From positions 1-64,000 of the IMG/VR virus record IMGVR_UViG_3300036715_001574: a stretch of 64,000 bases of DNA, one strand, 5' to 3'. Positions 1-8,674 of this stretch are shown in pieces. Below the pieces are notes generated by a model, which saw nothing but the letters and a program-made list of their open reading frames with translations, was not told the origin of the DNA and did not search any database. This DNA is from a virus. Every line of letters starts with the position of its first letter. Within the stretch, counting starts at the first letter, position 1. Position numbers and translations under genes: made by a program.

Positions 1-3000
1 TTCAGGTGTTGTTGAATGAAATGCCGGTTGAAAAAATTTTAATTTATCTTTAAGATTGTCATAAAGCATAGGGGTTTCTTCTTTCATAACTTCAAAATAA
101 TCACATTCAGATAGTAATGCTCTTAAAACTCTTTTACTAATATTATCTCTTTGAACTGGAACATTTTCCACACTATTAACTTTTTCTTTTGTTGTTACAA
201 CATTACCGGTAACAACTGTTCTTGTTTCTCTTGGATTCTCAACAATTATTGGAGGAGCAGGTGGAGGAGCGGTTAGAGTTGAACTTATATCAGCAATAAA
301 TGCTCTCCGACAAGCCATGGCATTTGATGTAAAAACTGCGGTTGATGACATTGTGTCTCCACCCGCAGCATTTTGATTTGTATCAGTACAGTTTACAGTA
401 TTTCCAGGTGAAAATGGTAAAGTGTATGGTGCAACATTGGTGCTTGAGACCATTGGGGTTGAGCTTGTCACTTCTCCACTTGCGGTTCCAGCGACCACCA
501 TTAATCTTCTTTGTGTTATATAATCTTTTGTTGCCGGATTTTCTGCAAAAAATTTAATAACCGAATTAATTCTTCTAACCGATAACTCAGCATTATAACC
601 AACAGTTGCAGGAGCGGAACAACTTGAATTAATTCTAATTGTTACTGTACCAGCCTCACTATTTTTAATTTGTTCGGCAACATCAATTGCCATTTGTTTA
701 GCAATTTCATAGTTTGGTGTTACCATTGTATCAAAAGTTTGGGTTAACTGAGCTCCGTTTGATTTGCTAGCATATAAATTTTTGTTTGTTGCACTTGTGT
801 ATCTATTGTATTCTTCGGTATAATTTGGTGAGGTATCTGGTTTAGGATAATCATTACCAAAATAAAACCCAATTTGTTTATATTTGTTCATAAAATATTC
901 GGTATTCCCAATAATTGGAGTACTAGCACTAGTTGCCCCACCACCATTACTACTTGCAATTGGACTCTCTACAGTAATTGTACTAACAACATATTCCATC
1001 TGTTCTTTTGTAATTTCTTTAGATGTAATTGCTTGTTGCATTTGAAATAAATCATTTTGATTTATTGTGGAATATTTTTTAGCCAATTCATATAAATCGT
1101 ATTTTCTACATCCAGCAAAAAATGAATCCAAAATACTATCAATTCTTGTTTTGTTGGTTTCGTTGGCCATAACTTTATTAACAATAATGTTTAACACAGA
1201 TGGGTGGTCAACAACAATATCCCAAGTTAAAGTACCGGTTCTACTTGTATTTTTGTAAGTATAAATTGGTTCAGGTCTTCCAATAAAATCATTTGATTGC
1301 CAACTTGCTTGAACTGACTCACTAAATACTAAATTATATGGTGGAAACCACATAACTCTACCTCCATTAGGTCCTCGTTCACATACCGCCAAGTCAGAAA
1401 CCGCAAGACCTGGACTGTTTGATGTTGCCCACGCCAAGTTCTCTAATGAGAACATATATTTTTTAGCATAAGCATTATTTAGTGAACCAATAATATTTGT
1501 TGAGTCTTTACCCCCTTCTTGTTTGTTAGGCACAATGTTAAGATTATATGTCTTATCTAGCACAGAATAAGAAAATCGTCTTCCTTCAGTTGTAATACCG
1601 TCTGTTTTTTGAAGGTCATTATACTGAAGGTATGGAGTATCTTTTGTAAATACTCTACAATATTCAGTTCCAACTTCTTGTCCAATTGCCCCAACATACG
1701 ATAAAACTCTTGAACCTTTAGTCATTTCTTTATATCCATCATTGAATACTTTACTAACTTGGTCAATCGCATTACCAGCATGTTGTAATCTTTTACCACC
1801 TTTTGGTTGGCTATCAATAATTCTTTGTGTCTTATCAAGTATGGAACCTTCTTTAAAAGTCCTTTCAGTTGATTGGGTTGAATTATAAGATGATGGTTTA
1901 AAATCAGAATCTTGATTTGTTACTTCTCCACCGACACCAACATGTTTACCCGCATTATCTTTATATTTTGGTGACACCCAAGTAAATCCACCTTCAATAC
2001 CTCCTCCATTACTATATGTTGGTCCGTTAGCACCTAAACGAATTTCGTTACTTGGGCCTTCATATAATTGAGCCAACTCAGATGGACCATAAACAGGGTC
2101 TTGTTGTTCATTACCAAATGCGTCATTTGGTAGTGCTCCTGATGGTGAGAATACTCTTGATGGGTCTGAAGATGTGCTTCCAACATAAAAATTTGAAGTG
2201 TTTGTACTAGTTCCAACTAGCGCACCACCTAAAGTATCTAATAAACTCTTATCATAATTTGGTTTAAACTTATTATAATTAAGGTTTTTCCATAAAATAG
2301 ATTTTTGACCTGCACCTGTATTGTTGTAAAATATTTGAGTTCCTGTTTTAGTTGGTCCCAATAAATTACTTATAAAATTACCTACAGCCGCAATTGGATT
2401 TGCTAATAAAGATTGTGCTATTGTTGTTGGTTGCGGTGGATTTATACTAGTGTCAAAATAAGAACCCGGTATTATTGAAAATGGTGCAGTAACTCCACCA
2501 AGACTAACGGCAAAATTTGCAGCAACCGCTAATGGATTTGACGATACTGTAATGGTATAGTTTGGTTCTATTAAGGGTATTTGACCACTTAAGATATTAA
2601 CAAGGTTACTACCACTATTAATATTTAATATGTTAGCATGTCCAAGAGTTTGTCTTAATATTTCTCGACCAATACGGTCTTCAAATTCTTTTTTTAAAGT
2701 TTTTGCTCCTAATCTAGCAATAAATGAGTCATCACTCAATAAACCATTACTACCTTGTGGGTCATTATCTAATAAGATTGAGAGTGGTCGATAGGACGAA
2801 GGAACAAATTTAAAATAAGGTTGTCCATTTGATTGTTTTTGGTCAGGTAAAAAAGTGTTTAAAGTTGTTATTGCCTCTCCAGCGTCAAAATTATTATTAC
2901 TTGAGTACCCATTTAACGGTCTCCATATTTGAGTTGCAGCAAATCCGGAATCAACAATATGAGCATCTTGTTGTCCTGGCCCATATTCTCCTTGATTTGA

Positions 3001-3267
3001 AAGGGTATTTAAATTTCCACTAACATCGGGAGCTTGGTGATATCCTCCTTCAGCTCCCCACTTGTTAAGTGGATAACTTGAATTAGCAAAGTATGGGGTA
3101 TCAATTAAATAATCGGGACTATCAACAACAGAATAATTTGACTGAATAACCTCAAAATTAATAGGTGGGGTGGCAGGACTAGGTGATTTAGCGTATGGAG
3201 CTAAATTTCTAGGAATTAATTTTTGTCTAAATCCTTCACTATTTACAAAATCTAACGGGCTACCCAT
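1..3267 (-). CDS. Large virion protein with OmpA-like domain, 3' end outside window
   Basis: An open frame begins at the ATG at 3265-3267 and reads without a stop to base 1, giving at least 1089 residues. The protein is Asn/Ser/Pro-rich and soluble-looking, with no membrane segment. Around residues 850-935 it has a pattern like an OmpA-type peptidoglycan-binding domain: a beta strand, then YNAELSVRRINSVIKFF, matching the N-x2-LS-x2-RA-x2-V helix of that family. It lies directly downstream of the tape-measure gene, so a tail, hub or baseplate component that contacts the cell wall is the best guess. The motif TATTTATA lies 15 bases upstream of the start. No exact homologue is recognised; the OmpA assignment is by pattern only. 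Confidence 0.75.
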   Translation of the reverse strand, partial: MGSPLDFVNSEGFRQKLIPRNLAPYAKSPSPATPPINFEVIQSNYSVVDSPDYLIDTPYFANSSYPLNKWGAEGGYHQAPDVSGNLNTLSNQGEYGPGQQDAHIVDSGFAATQIWRPLNGYSSNNNFDAGEAITTLNTFLPDQKQSNGQPYFKFVPSSYRPLSILLDNDPQGSNGLLSDDSFIARLGAKTLKKEFEDRIGREILRQTLGHANILNINSGSNLVNILSGQIPLIEPNYTITVSSNPLAVAANFAVSLGGVTAPFSIIPGSYFDTSINPPQPTTIAQSLLANPIAAVGNFISNLLGPTKTGTQIFYNNTGAGQKSILWKNLNYNKFKPNYDKSLLDTLGGALVGTSTNTSNFYVGSTSSDPSRVFSPSGALPNDAFGNEQQDPVYGPSELAQLYEGPSNEIRLGANGPTYSNGGGIEGGFTWVSPKYKDNAGKHVGVGGEVTNQDSDFKPSSYNSTQSTERTFKEGSILDKTQRIIDSQPKGGKRLQHAGNAIDQVSKVFNDGYKEMTKGSRVLSYVGAIGQEVGTEYCRVFTKDTPYLQYNDLQKTDGITTEGRRFSYSVLDKTYNLNIVPNKQEGGKDSTNIIGSLNNAYAKKYMFSLENLAWATSNSPGLAVSDLAVCERGPNGGRVMWFPPYNLVFSESVQASWQSNDFIGRPEPIYTYKNTSRTGTLTWDIVVDHPSVLNIIVNKVMANETNKTRIDSILDSFFAGCRKYDLYELAKKYSTINQNDLFQMQQAITSKEITKEQMEYVVSTITVESPIASSNGGGATSASTPIIGNTEYFMNKYKQIGFYFGNDYPKPDTSPNYTEEYNRYTSATNKNLYASKSNGAQLTQTFDTMVTPNYEIAKQMAIDVAEQIKNSEAGTVTIRINSSCSAPATVGYNAELSVRRINSVIKFFAENPATKDYITQRRLMVVAGTASGEVTSSTPMVSSTNVAPYTLPFSPGNTVNCTDTNQNAAGGDTMSSTAVFTSNAMACRRAFIADISSTLTAPPPAPPIIVENPRETRTVVTGNVVTTKEKVNSVENVPVQRDNISKRVLRALLSECDYFEVMKEETPMLYDNLKDKLKFFQPAFHSTTPE

Positions 3268-3281
3268 CAATATCTTTATTA

Positions 3282-3289
3282 TATAAATA
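3282..3289 (-). promoter_or_regulatory. TATTTATA motif upstream of OmpA-domain gene
   Basis: The minus strand reads TATTTATA 15 bases before the start codon at 3267. It is one of about fifteen similar sites placed just before virion genes in this window. A phage late promoter element is inferred. Confidence 0.4.
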
Positions 3290-3331
3290 GGTTAGTTTGT
3301 ATTTTTTAATTGTTAATTAAATGTTTTCTGA

Positions 3332-5209
3332 TTAGTATGATAAAACTCCAGACCCTTTATTTTCCGAAGAATTTTGTTTTGTAAGGTTAACAACATATTG
3401 TTTAAATTTATCGTTATTGAATATATCATTTAATTGTTGTTGAGTTAAAGTTGTTCCTGGTGGTGTTTGAATTGTGATTTTAAATTCTCCAAAATCAACT
3501 TTACTATTGGTATTTAAATTTTGACTACTTGAACCTTTATTATTTAAATTTTCCTGAATTGGGTTGTTTTTTTTTCCTAATACATTTGATAAACCTAATA
3601 CTTGGACTTCCTCTTTATTTTCTTTTATTTTTGTTTCAGTATTTTTTGATTCACTTAGTGGAGTCCCTGTCGCGGTTAAAATCTCAGAAGCAAACTTTTT
3701 AAATTCTTTTTCAATACCACTACTACCTGTTACTTTTTTATTTGCGTCAGAAAGAATATTTTTAAAAGCTTCAATTCCTTTTTCACCTAAACTATTTGCA
3801 TCATTTACTATAGTACTTTGGAGGGTTTCTAATTGTTTTGCAAATTCATCGTTAGTTAGTTTACCTGCGTCTTTTGCAATAAATAATCCACTCATTTTAT
3901 CTACCGCATCATTAATTTTTTCAGTTATTACAGCACTTTCAGGAACATTTTTATCGACAGAATTTGTAAGGGCATTTGTTATTCTTTCCGCTCCAACAAT
4001 ATTACCTCGTACAACGGATGCACCGGCAACACCATAAGTTCCTTTGGCGGCAGTTCCTTCAATTGCGGCCTGAATATTTTTTAATACATCCAACTGACTT
4101 ATTTGAATTTCTTCTAAGGTCTTAGGTTTTTCATCTTGTTGTTTTCTTAAAGCTTTAAGTTCTTCATTTGTAATTTCACTTAACTTAATTTTATCAACTT
4201 CCCCCGTCTTATCATTTTTAAGTTGTACAATGTATTCTCCACCCTCTCCCATTGTTGCCATATTTGCCAACAATTCTTTATCTTCAGGTTTGTCAAAATT
4301 TAACGCTGGATTAATGAACGAAAGTCTTTTATCTAAATCTACCGCGGCTAAAGCACTTTTTGCTAAATTATCATAAGAAATTCCAGTTTCTGTTGCCATT
4401 TCCCTCAAAGTTAACATTCCTTGTGGGTTTATTTTAAATGATTTTGTTTTTTCATCAAATTGAACAAACTGTTTTGTTGCCTTAATTAAACTATCTTGTA
4501 ATGCTCCTGGGTCATTGATTGCGTCATTCATTAATGCAAATGGGTCACCTAATTGGCCAACAGCAACACCTAATCTTTGTAAAGCCGCGGCGGTCTTAAT
4601 TGCTCCGTCAGGGTTCATAACATCTTCCGCAAACTTAAAGGTATCTGCCATATCAAACCGTAACATTGACGCTTGTGCCGCCATTTTAGCCAACCCAACA
4701 ACACCATCGGCAAAATTGTATTTATTCATGTTCTTCATGTTATCATTAACATCGCCCATAACCTCTTTCGCATTTAAACCAAGACTTTGAATATACTGAA
4801 TAGAACCTTCTAAATTAACACCAATTTGAGAAGTTTCATACCCAACTTCCGCAAAACTACTAACTAAAGTTTCAGAACTAGTTCCTAATACACTATATGC
4901 CGCATATAATTTTTTAACTTGTTCTTCAGTCGCAATAACATTTCGTCTTGACCCTGCGGCAATATTTTGCATAGTTGTACCAACATCAGTTATTGAACCA
5001 CCTAAACGAATAACTCCTGCAGCCGATTTTGAAACGGCATCGGCCATTTCATCCATTCTGGTTCTACCTTCTAAAAATGCGTGATTAAGCGTATTAGCCT
5101 CATTATACATGCTGCCAATAGCATCAATAATTTTTTCAATTGGGGAACCTAAACTTTCAATACTATTTTTAAGTCCCTCTACAGAACCTTCACCATCTCC
5201 TGTTCCCAT
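3332..5209 (-). CDS. Tail tape-measure-like protein
   Basis: The 625-residue protein is predicted mostly helical, rich in Ala, Asn and Lys, with a Gly/Met/Ala-rich middle and low-complexity tail, as expected of a tape-measure core. Its N-terminal third (MYNEANTLNHAFLEGR and onward) resembles tape-measure domains of Bacteroidota myoviruses. It follows the chaperone gene at 5451-6194 with a gap that holds only the small overlapping chaperone extension; that order (chaperone, frameshifted chaperone, tape measure) is conserved in tailed phages. It is short for a tape measure in a long-tailed myovirus, so the function may be shared with the protein downstream. No zinc or lysozyme motif was seen. 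Confidence 0.65.
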   Translation of the reverse strand: MGTGDGEGSVEGLKNSIESLGSPIEKIIDAIGSMYNEANTLNHAFLEGRTRMDEMADAVSKSAAGVIRLGGSITDVGTTMQNIAAGSRRNVIATEEQVKKLYAAYSVLGTSSETLVSSFAEVGYETSQIGVNLEGSIQYIQSLGLNAKEVMGDVNDNMKNMNKYNFADGVVGLAKMAAQASMLRFDMADTFKFAEDVMNPDGAIKTAAALQRLGVAVGQLGDPFALMNDAINDPGALQDSLIKATKQFVQFDEKTKSFKINPQGMLTLREMATETGISYDNLAKSALAAVDLDKRLSFINPALNFDKPEDKELLANMATMGEGGEYIVQLKNDKTGEVDKIKLSEITNEELKALRKQQDEKPKTLEEIQISQLDVLKNIQAAIEGTAAKGTYGVAGASVVRGNIVGAERITNALTNSVDKNVPESAVITEKINDAVDKMSGLFIAKDAGKLTNDEFAKQLETLQSTIVNDANSLGEKGIEAFKNILSDANKKVTGSSGIEKEFKKFASEILTATGTPLSESKNTETKIKENKEEVQVLGLSNVLGKKNNPIQENLNNKGSSSQNLNTNSKVDFGEFKITIQTPPGTTLTQQQLNDIFNNDKFKQYVVNLTKQNSSENKGSGVLSY

Positions 5210-5284
5210 CTATTTTTGTTATTATATTTTTTTTTAGTTTACGTATGAACTTACAAACCAACAAAGATTGGTTTACTTCTTAAA

Positions 5285-5292
5285 TATAAATA
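5285..5292 (-). promoter_or_regulatory. TATTTATA motif upstream of tape measure
   Basis: The minus strand reads TATTTATA 76 bases upstream of the tape-measure start, in the gap after the chaperone extension. It is the same element as at other virion genes. Confidence 0.35.
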
Positions 5293-5311
5293 GATTAAAG
5301 AATTTTTTTTT

Positions 5312-5491
5312 TTAAGTTTTTTGGTTATCTTCTATCCACTTATCTAATAAGTATTTTCTTACAAACAAGGGCATTCTTTCAAAATCTTGATAAGAAATTT
5401 TCATTAGTGTTGTTAAATAATAAAATTCGTCGATTTGAACTTTTCTATAATCAGAAGAAAGGGAGAAAAAAGTCAACCCCAAAACCAACAT
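5312..5491 (-). CDS. Second-frame extension of tail chaperone (frameshift product)
   Basis: An open frame of 59 codons overlaps the 3' end of the chaperone gene in another frame and ends at a TAA at 5312-5314. Its downstream part contains DFERMPLFVRKYLLDKW, a pattern of an acidic residue, Met-Pro, then Arg-x-Tyr and Leu, typical of the C-terminal parts of tail or baseplate chaperones. It is most likely not translated alone but joined to the upstream frame by a +1 or -2 shift near the T6 run at 5466-5471, giving about 293-294 residues. Internal ATGs at 5489-5491 and 5402-5404 could allow separate synthesis (59 or 30 residues). The sequence shows the open frame; the fusion is inferred. Confidence 0.55.
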   Translation of the reverse strand: MLVLGLTFFSLSSDYRKVQIDEFYYLTTLMKISYQDFERMPLFVRKYLLDKWIEDNQKT

Positions 5492-6194
5492 TCACTGTTA
5501 GCTTTTCTCCTGACGGGGCTATAATTGTTTTAGTCATATCTAATCTTGGTTCATTTTCATTCATAAATTTTCTTATGAACTTTGAGTCTGAAATTGGCAT
5601 CGACTCAACAAACTTTGCAATTGATGCTTTATCGGTTGACCCGTCAACTTCAATAATTTCTTTTTGCATTCTCCAAGTTACCTTTGGAACAACCCTACCT
5701 TGAGGATATGTTTCTGCTAATTTACCAATCTCAATAATTTCACCGTAACTTAATGGTTTAAGTTTAATTGTAGATTGTGATTTTGGTAAAAGAGTTGTAA
5801 ATGAACCGTCCTCATTTGGTTGTTGACCATTAATAATATTTAATTGGTCTAATAATACGTTTGATTTAAATGGTTTTTTAGTGACAGGGTCAGTAACATT
5901 TAATGTTATTTCAGGCCCAAATCCTGTATTTCTTAAAAATATTAGGATTGCTTCAACGTCACCTTCAAGTAATTCCTCAACTTTAATATCAGGTTCGTAA
6001 ATTTTTGCTCGTAATAAAGTCATCGTTAAATCATTTGCACCACCCATTAAAATGTTTTCATCTGAGGCGGTAAGATAACCAACTTTAATTGATTTTTTTT
6101 TATTTTTATAAAAAATTCCTTGGGAAGGTAATTGTACCACATCATGTGGTAATGTGAAGTTTTCTTGACCGTAGTCCATTGATTGAGTATCCAT
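5451..6194 (-). CDS. Baseplate/tape-measure assembly chaperone (gp26-like)
   Basis: The 247-residue protein has LPSQGIFY near its start, then LTASDENIL, and a following segment EELLEGDVEAILIFLR. This spacing (LPS-x-G-x-FY, a DE-x-IL turn, a GD-x-x-AIL helix) matches the T4-type baseplate hub or tail assembly chaperone family. The zero frame ends FFLPFF and a TGA at 5451-5453, while another frame stays open across the end, suggesting a programmed shift. It sits just upstream of the tape measure, where such chaperones normally lie, and would bind the tape measure during tail assembly without being a mature virion part. The family call is by motif and synteny. Confidence 0.7.
   Translation of the reverse strand: MDTQSMDYGQENFTLPHDVVQLPSQGIFYKNKKKSIKVGYLTASDENILMGGANDLTMTLLRAKIYEPDIKVEELLEGDVEAILIFLRNTGFGPEITLNVTDPVTKKPFKSNVLLDQLNIINGQQPNEDGSFTTLLPKSQSTIKLKPLSYGEIIEIGKLAETYPQGRVVPKVTWRMQKEIIEVDGSTDKASIAKFVESMPISDSKFIRKFMNENEPRLDMTKTIIAPSGEKLTVNVGFGVDFFLPFF
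5466..5471 (-). other. Candidate programmed frameshift site (T6 run)
   Basis: The minus strand reads GAC TTT TTT CTC in the zero frame, five codons before the TGA stop. A +1 shift (skipping the C) or a -2 slip on the T run moves the ribosome into the open frame that runs to 5312. A simple -1 shift does not work here. Confidence 0.5.
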
Positions 6195-6318
6195 ATAAAA
6201 AATTAACCGTAAAGTTTATTGTCTTTACGGTTAAATATAATTAGATTTTTTTAATTATAAACATAATTCTTATTTAATTATGATTTATAGTAAATGAATA
6301 GAAGTATTGTATTACAAA

Positions 6319-6462
6319 TATGTCTTACTTTTTATTCTTTAATATTAATTTTTATTTTTTTTGGTTATTAATTTTATATTCTGTTAAATTTGTGTTCCGA
6401 CTTCACCAGATGTTGATGTCTCATTTTTAACTGGTTCGAGAGCGGTAGTTGTTTGTTGAGTT
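6319..6462 (-). repeat. Direct repeat, copy 1, includes decayed gene start
   Basis: About 144 bases are closely similar to 6917-7060. The block spans the 3' end of one gene and what should be the start of the next. Here the part corresponding to the start of the 6384-6953 gene has lost its ATG and gained an in-frame stop, so a third gene copy downstream has decayed. Confidence 0.7.
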
Positions 6463-6953
6463 GTTTGTTGAGTTGTTATCCCTAATGCTTTATTTATCGC
6501 GTCGATAGTTTTTGGACCTATACGATTGTCTGTATCTAATCCTGATTGTTTATTAGTATTTAACCACTTTTGCATAGCCCTATTAGAGACAAAAGTCGCA
6601 TTTGTTGCTGTATTAGAGACAGGAGTCACATTTGTTGCTGTATTAGAGACAGGAGTCACATTTGTTGTAGTATTAGAAACAGGAGTCACATTTGTTGCTG
6701 TATTAGAGACAGGAGTCACATTTGTTGCTGTATTAGAGACAGGAGTCACATTTGTTGCAGTATTAGAGACAGGAGTCACATTTGTTGTTGTAGTAGAGAC
6801 AGGAGTCACATTTGTTGCAGTATTAGAGACAGGGATTTCCTCATCTTCGTATGGTCCCGCCTCTGAAATAATTTTTTTAATAGTTTTTTCTCTTTCTTTA
6901 GAATGCATTTTTAAGATATGTCTTACTTCTTCTTCATTAATATTAATTCTCAT
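6384..6953 (-). CDS. Internal-protein candidate: decapeptide repeats plus peptidoglycan-binding-like domain
   Basis: The 189 residues fall into three parts. Residues 1-31 form a basic/acidic helix ending KKIISE, a good match to the T4 gp21 prohead-protease rule (hydrophobic-x-Glu). Residues 41-126 are eight full copies plus a partial copy of a decapeptide PVSNTATNVT. Residues 127 onward (MQKWLNTNKQSGLDTDNRIG) look like a PG_binding_1 domain. The last 21 residues are almost the same as those of the neighbour at 6981-7820, so the two are duplicates. A virion protein matured by cleavage after Glu31 is inferred. The true function is unknown; a cell-wall-targeting role follows only from the domain. 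Confidence 0.65.
   Translation of the reverse strand: MRININEEEVRHILKMHSKEREKTIKKIISEAGPYEDEEIPVSNTATNVTPVSTTTTNVTPVSNTATNVTPVSNTATNVTPVSNTATNVTPVSNTTTNVTPVSNTATNVTPVSNTATNATFVSNRAMQKWLNTNKQSGLDTDNRIGPKTIDAINKALGITTQQTTQQTTTALEPVKNETSTSGEVGTQI
6576..6833 (-). repeat. In-frame 30-bp tandem repeat (8.5 copies)
   Basis: A 30-base unit encoding PVSNTATNVT repeats head to tail, with only scattered substitutions (for instance one copy reads STTTT). Near identity suggests recent expansion by slippage or unequal recombination. All copies stay in frame with the host gene. Confidence 0.9.
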
Positions 6954-7060
6954 TTTTTTAGTTATTAATTTTATATTCTATTAAATTTGTGTTCCGACTT
7001 CACCAGGTGTTGATGTCCCATCTTTAACTGGTTCGAGAGCGGTAGTTGTTTGTTGAGTCC
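6917..7060 (-). repeat. Direct repeat, copy 2
   Basis: This block matches 6319-6462 with few differences. It covers the 3' end of the 6981-7820 gene, the 27-base gap and the first codons of the 6384-6953 gene, marking the unit of a tandem gene duplication. Confidence 0.75.
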
Positions 7061-7820
7061 CCTTAGTTAATGCGTCGTAAATTGCCTTTCTAGTTTTTCG
7101 ACCTAAATACCCGTCTGGTACTAATCCTGAACTAAATTTAGCGTTTAAATTTTTTTGTAATTCGATAACACTTGGGTTTGGGGGTCTTTTTACTTTTGTT
7201 TGTACTAATTTAGGGTCAGATTTTTTTACTAATTTAGGTTCAGATAAAGATGGCTCAAATCCTTCTATTGGATGTGATTTTTGATATTTAATAATCTGCT
7301 CCGACATTGTTTTATTATCATATTTACCGAAGAGTCCTAAATTAAATGTCAAGTTTATACTTTCTGAGTCTAGTATAATTTTATCTGCCAGTTGTCCTGC
7401 ATATTTACCTCCTAAGAATTTAAATTTTGCACTAACATTTGTTGCCGAATCTGTGAACAAAATTGGATACCCACCATTTGTGGTTAAATCTTTATATATT
7501 ATCCAACTATTATTCCAATACATAAATGAGGAATCATCACCATTTGAGTTTTCCCATTTAACTGGGATACCATGTTTTGTTAGTACATTAAATAGTATTT
7601 TCCAATACCCTAATGGTCCATCACCATCTCTATTCCAACCTGTAGGTCCTTTGTAAAATAGGTCGTTACCAAGAGCATCCTTTCCTATCATTCCATAATT
7701 ATGCGTTTCTGCGTCAAAACCAACTTGTTCATTCAAGTTTAAATATCGTCTTTTAGCCGACTCGTGAAGATGACGAATAATTTTTTTTTCCTCGTCATTT
7801 GCAAAAATTAATTTTTTCAT
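6981..7820 (-). CDS. Internal-protein candidate with C-terminal peptidoglycan-binding-like domain
   Basis: The 279-residue paralogue of the 6384-6953 product. Its first 31 residues (EKKIIRHLHESAKRRYLNLNE) carry the same helix pattern as the neighbour and end LNE at position 31, again a match to the T4-type (I/L)-x-E cleavage rule. The middle section (about 35-200) is unlike anything recognised. Residues about 215-262 contain VIELQKNLNAKFSSGLVPDG then GRKTRKAIYDAL, a PG_binding_1-type pattern. The tail TALEPVKDGTSTPGEVGTQI nearly copies the neighbour's. It is the first gene after a terminator at 7934-7964. A virion-internal or wall-binding protein is inferred. Confidence 0.65.
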   Translation of the reverse strand: MKKLIFANDEEKKIIRHLHESAKRRYLNLNEQVGFDAETHNYGMIGKDALGNDLFYKGPTGWNRDGDGPLGYWKILFNVLTKHGIPVKWENSNGDDSSFMYWNNSWIIYKDLTTNGGYPILFTDSATNVSAKFKFLGGKYAGQLADKIILDSESINLTFNLGLFGKYDNKTMSEQIIKYQKSHPIEGFEPSLSEPKLVKKSDPKLVQTKVKRPPNPSVIELQKNLNAKFSSGLVPDGYLGRKTRKAIYDALTKGTQQTTTALEPVKDGTSTPGEVGTQI

Positions 7821-7933
7821 AAATTTTCTTTATTAATAAGTATCTTAAAAACATTAATTAATATTCGTTAGAGTAAAAGATTAATTCTTATTGTTGTTGG
7901 TATTTAAACAATTCATTAATATGTTTTATAACA

Positions 7934-7964
7934 TAAAAAAAGGAAACGATTTCTTGTCTCCTTT
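7934..7964 (-). terminator. Rho-independent terminator after tail tube gene
   Basis: On the minus strand a 9-bp stem (AAAGGAGAC paired with GTTTCCTTT, one G-U pair) with an 8-base loop is followed by a T run. It lies downstream of the tail tube gene, so it should end transcripts of the sheath/tube operon. The rest of the 7821-8083 gap holds no convincing gene. Confidence 0.75.
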
Positions 7965-8083
7965 ATCTTATTACGTTTTATTTGATTTATGTCTATTCTC
8001 AATACCCAACATTGGTTGTAGGTTATCTAAAGGTCAACAAGACATAAATTCACTATCAACCATTTCTTGGATATTAAAATGAG

Positions 8084-8572
8084 TTAGTAAACCAACACAC
8101 ATCTATCCATTCTTAAAGAAGCCGTAATTTCGGCCAAAGCATCTTGACTATAAGATAAGGTTCCAAAATTTACATCAGTTAAGAATGTTCCGTAAAGAAT
8201 CCATTTTTCAACAACAACTCCTGTTGGGTCCAACATTTCAAGGTCAATGTCTTTTTTGTATCCCGCAGCATAACCCATACGACCTGTCACGGATTCAGCG
8301 TGTAAACGAACCCACTCCATAAGTGCTTGAGCGGCTGATGGACCAATAGGGTCACGAAACTTAACACTAATTGGGTCCCAATTAAATCTACCAGCAACAA
8401 ATGTTGATGTGTTTAAGAATTGTATTTCAGTTGCTCCAATTTTAATTGCTGGTCTTGAAGCACTTTCAACAAACCATTCGTTAATACCTAAACTTGATGG
8501 AAACCTTAAAATAAAACGATTTTGTCGTTTTGGTTCATAAGGTATCGGCATTTTCATTAATAAATCAGCCAT
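8084..8572 (-). CDS. Tail tube protein (gp19-like)
   Basis: The 162-residue protein has the length and layout of T4-type tail tube monomers. It has a start with PYEPKRQNRFILRFP, a central FNWDPISVKFRDP segment and an end rich in beta strands with SLRMDRCVLVY. The pattern (N-terminal arm, strand RFIL-x-FP, then W-x-P-I-x-V-x-F-x-D) is common to myovirus tube proteins. It lies two genes downstream of the sheath gene, as in T4 order 18-19. It should polymerise around the tape measure into the inner tube. A terminator follows at 7934-7964. Confidence 0.88.
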   Translation of the reverse strand: MADLLMKMPIPYEPKRQNRFILRFPSSLGINEWFVESASRPAIKIGATEIQFLNTSTFVAGRFNWDPISVKFRDPIGPSAAQALMEWVRLHAESVTGRMGYAAGYKKDIDLEMLDPTGVVVEKWILYGTFLTDVNFGTLSYSQDALAEITASLRMDRCVLVY

Positions 8573-8614
8573 GTTATTTTATTTTTTTTGTTTTAGTTGT
8601 TTATATTCTATATG

Positions 8615-8622
8615 TATAAATA
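8615..8622 (-). promoter_or_regulatory. TATTTATA motif upstream of tail tube gene
   Basis: The minus strand reads TATTTATA 43 bases before the tube start codon, within an otherwise empty A/T-rich 100-base gap. It belongs to the recurrent late-promoter-like set. Confidence 0.4.
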
Positions 8623-8674
8623 TATCCTTGTTAAAATTTTTTTCTATTTACTTTTATTTTATCAAAATTATAAT

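Noticed and set aside
3564-4037. 157-codon plus-strand ORF opposite the tape measure
   Set aside because: It lies wholly within a well-supported gene and has no motif or plausible context.
6570-6840. CRISPR-like array of 30-base repeats
   Set aside because: Repeats are contiguous without spacers and encode an in-frame decapeptide array.
6526-6984. Plus-strand open frames across the decapeptide repeats
   Set aside because: They are shadows: a repeat without stops in one frame is often open in others. Composition is not protein-like.
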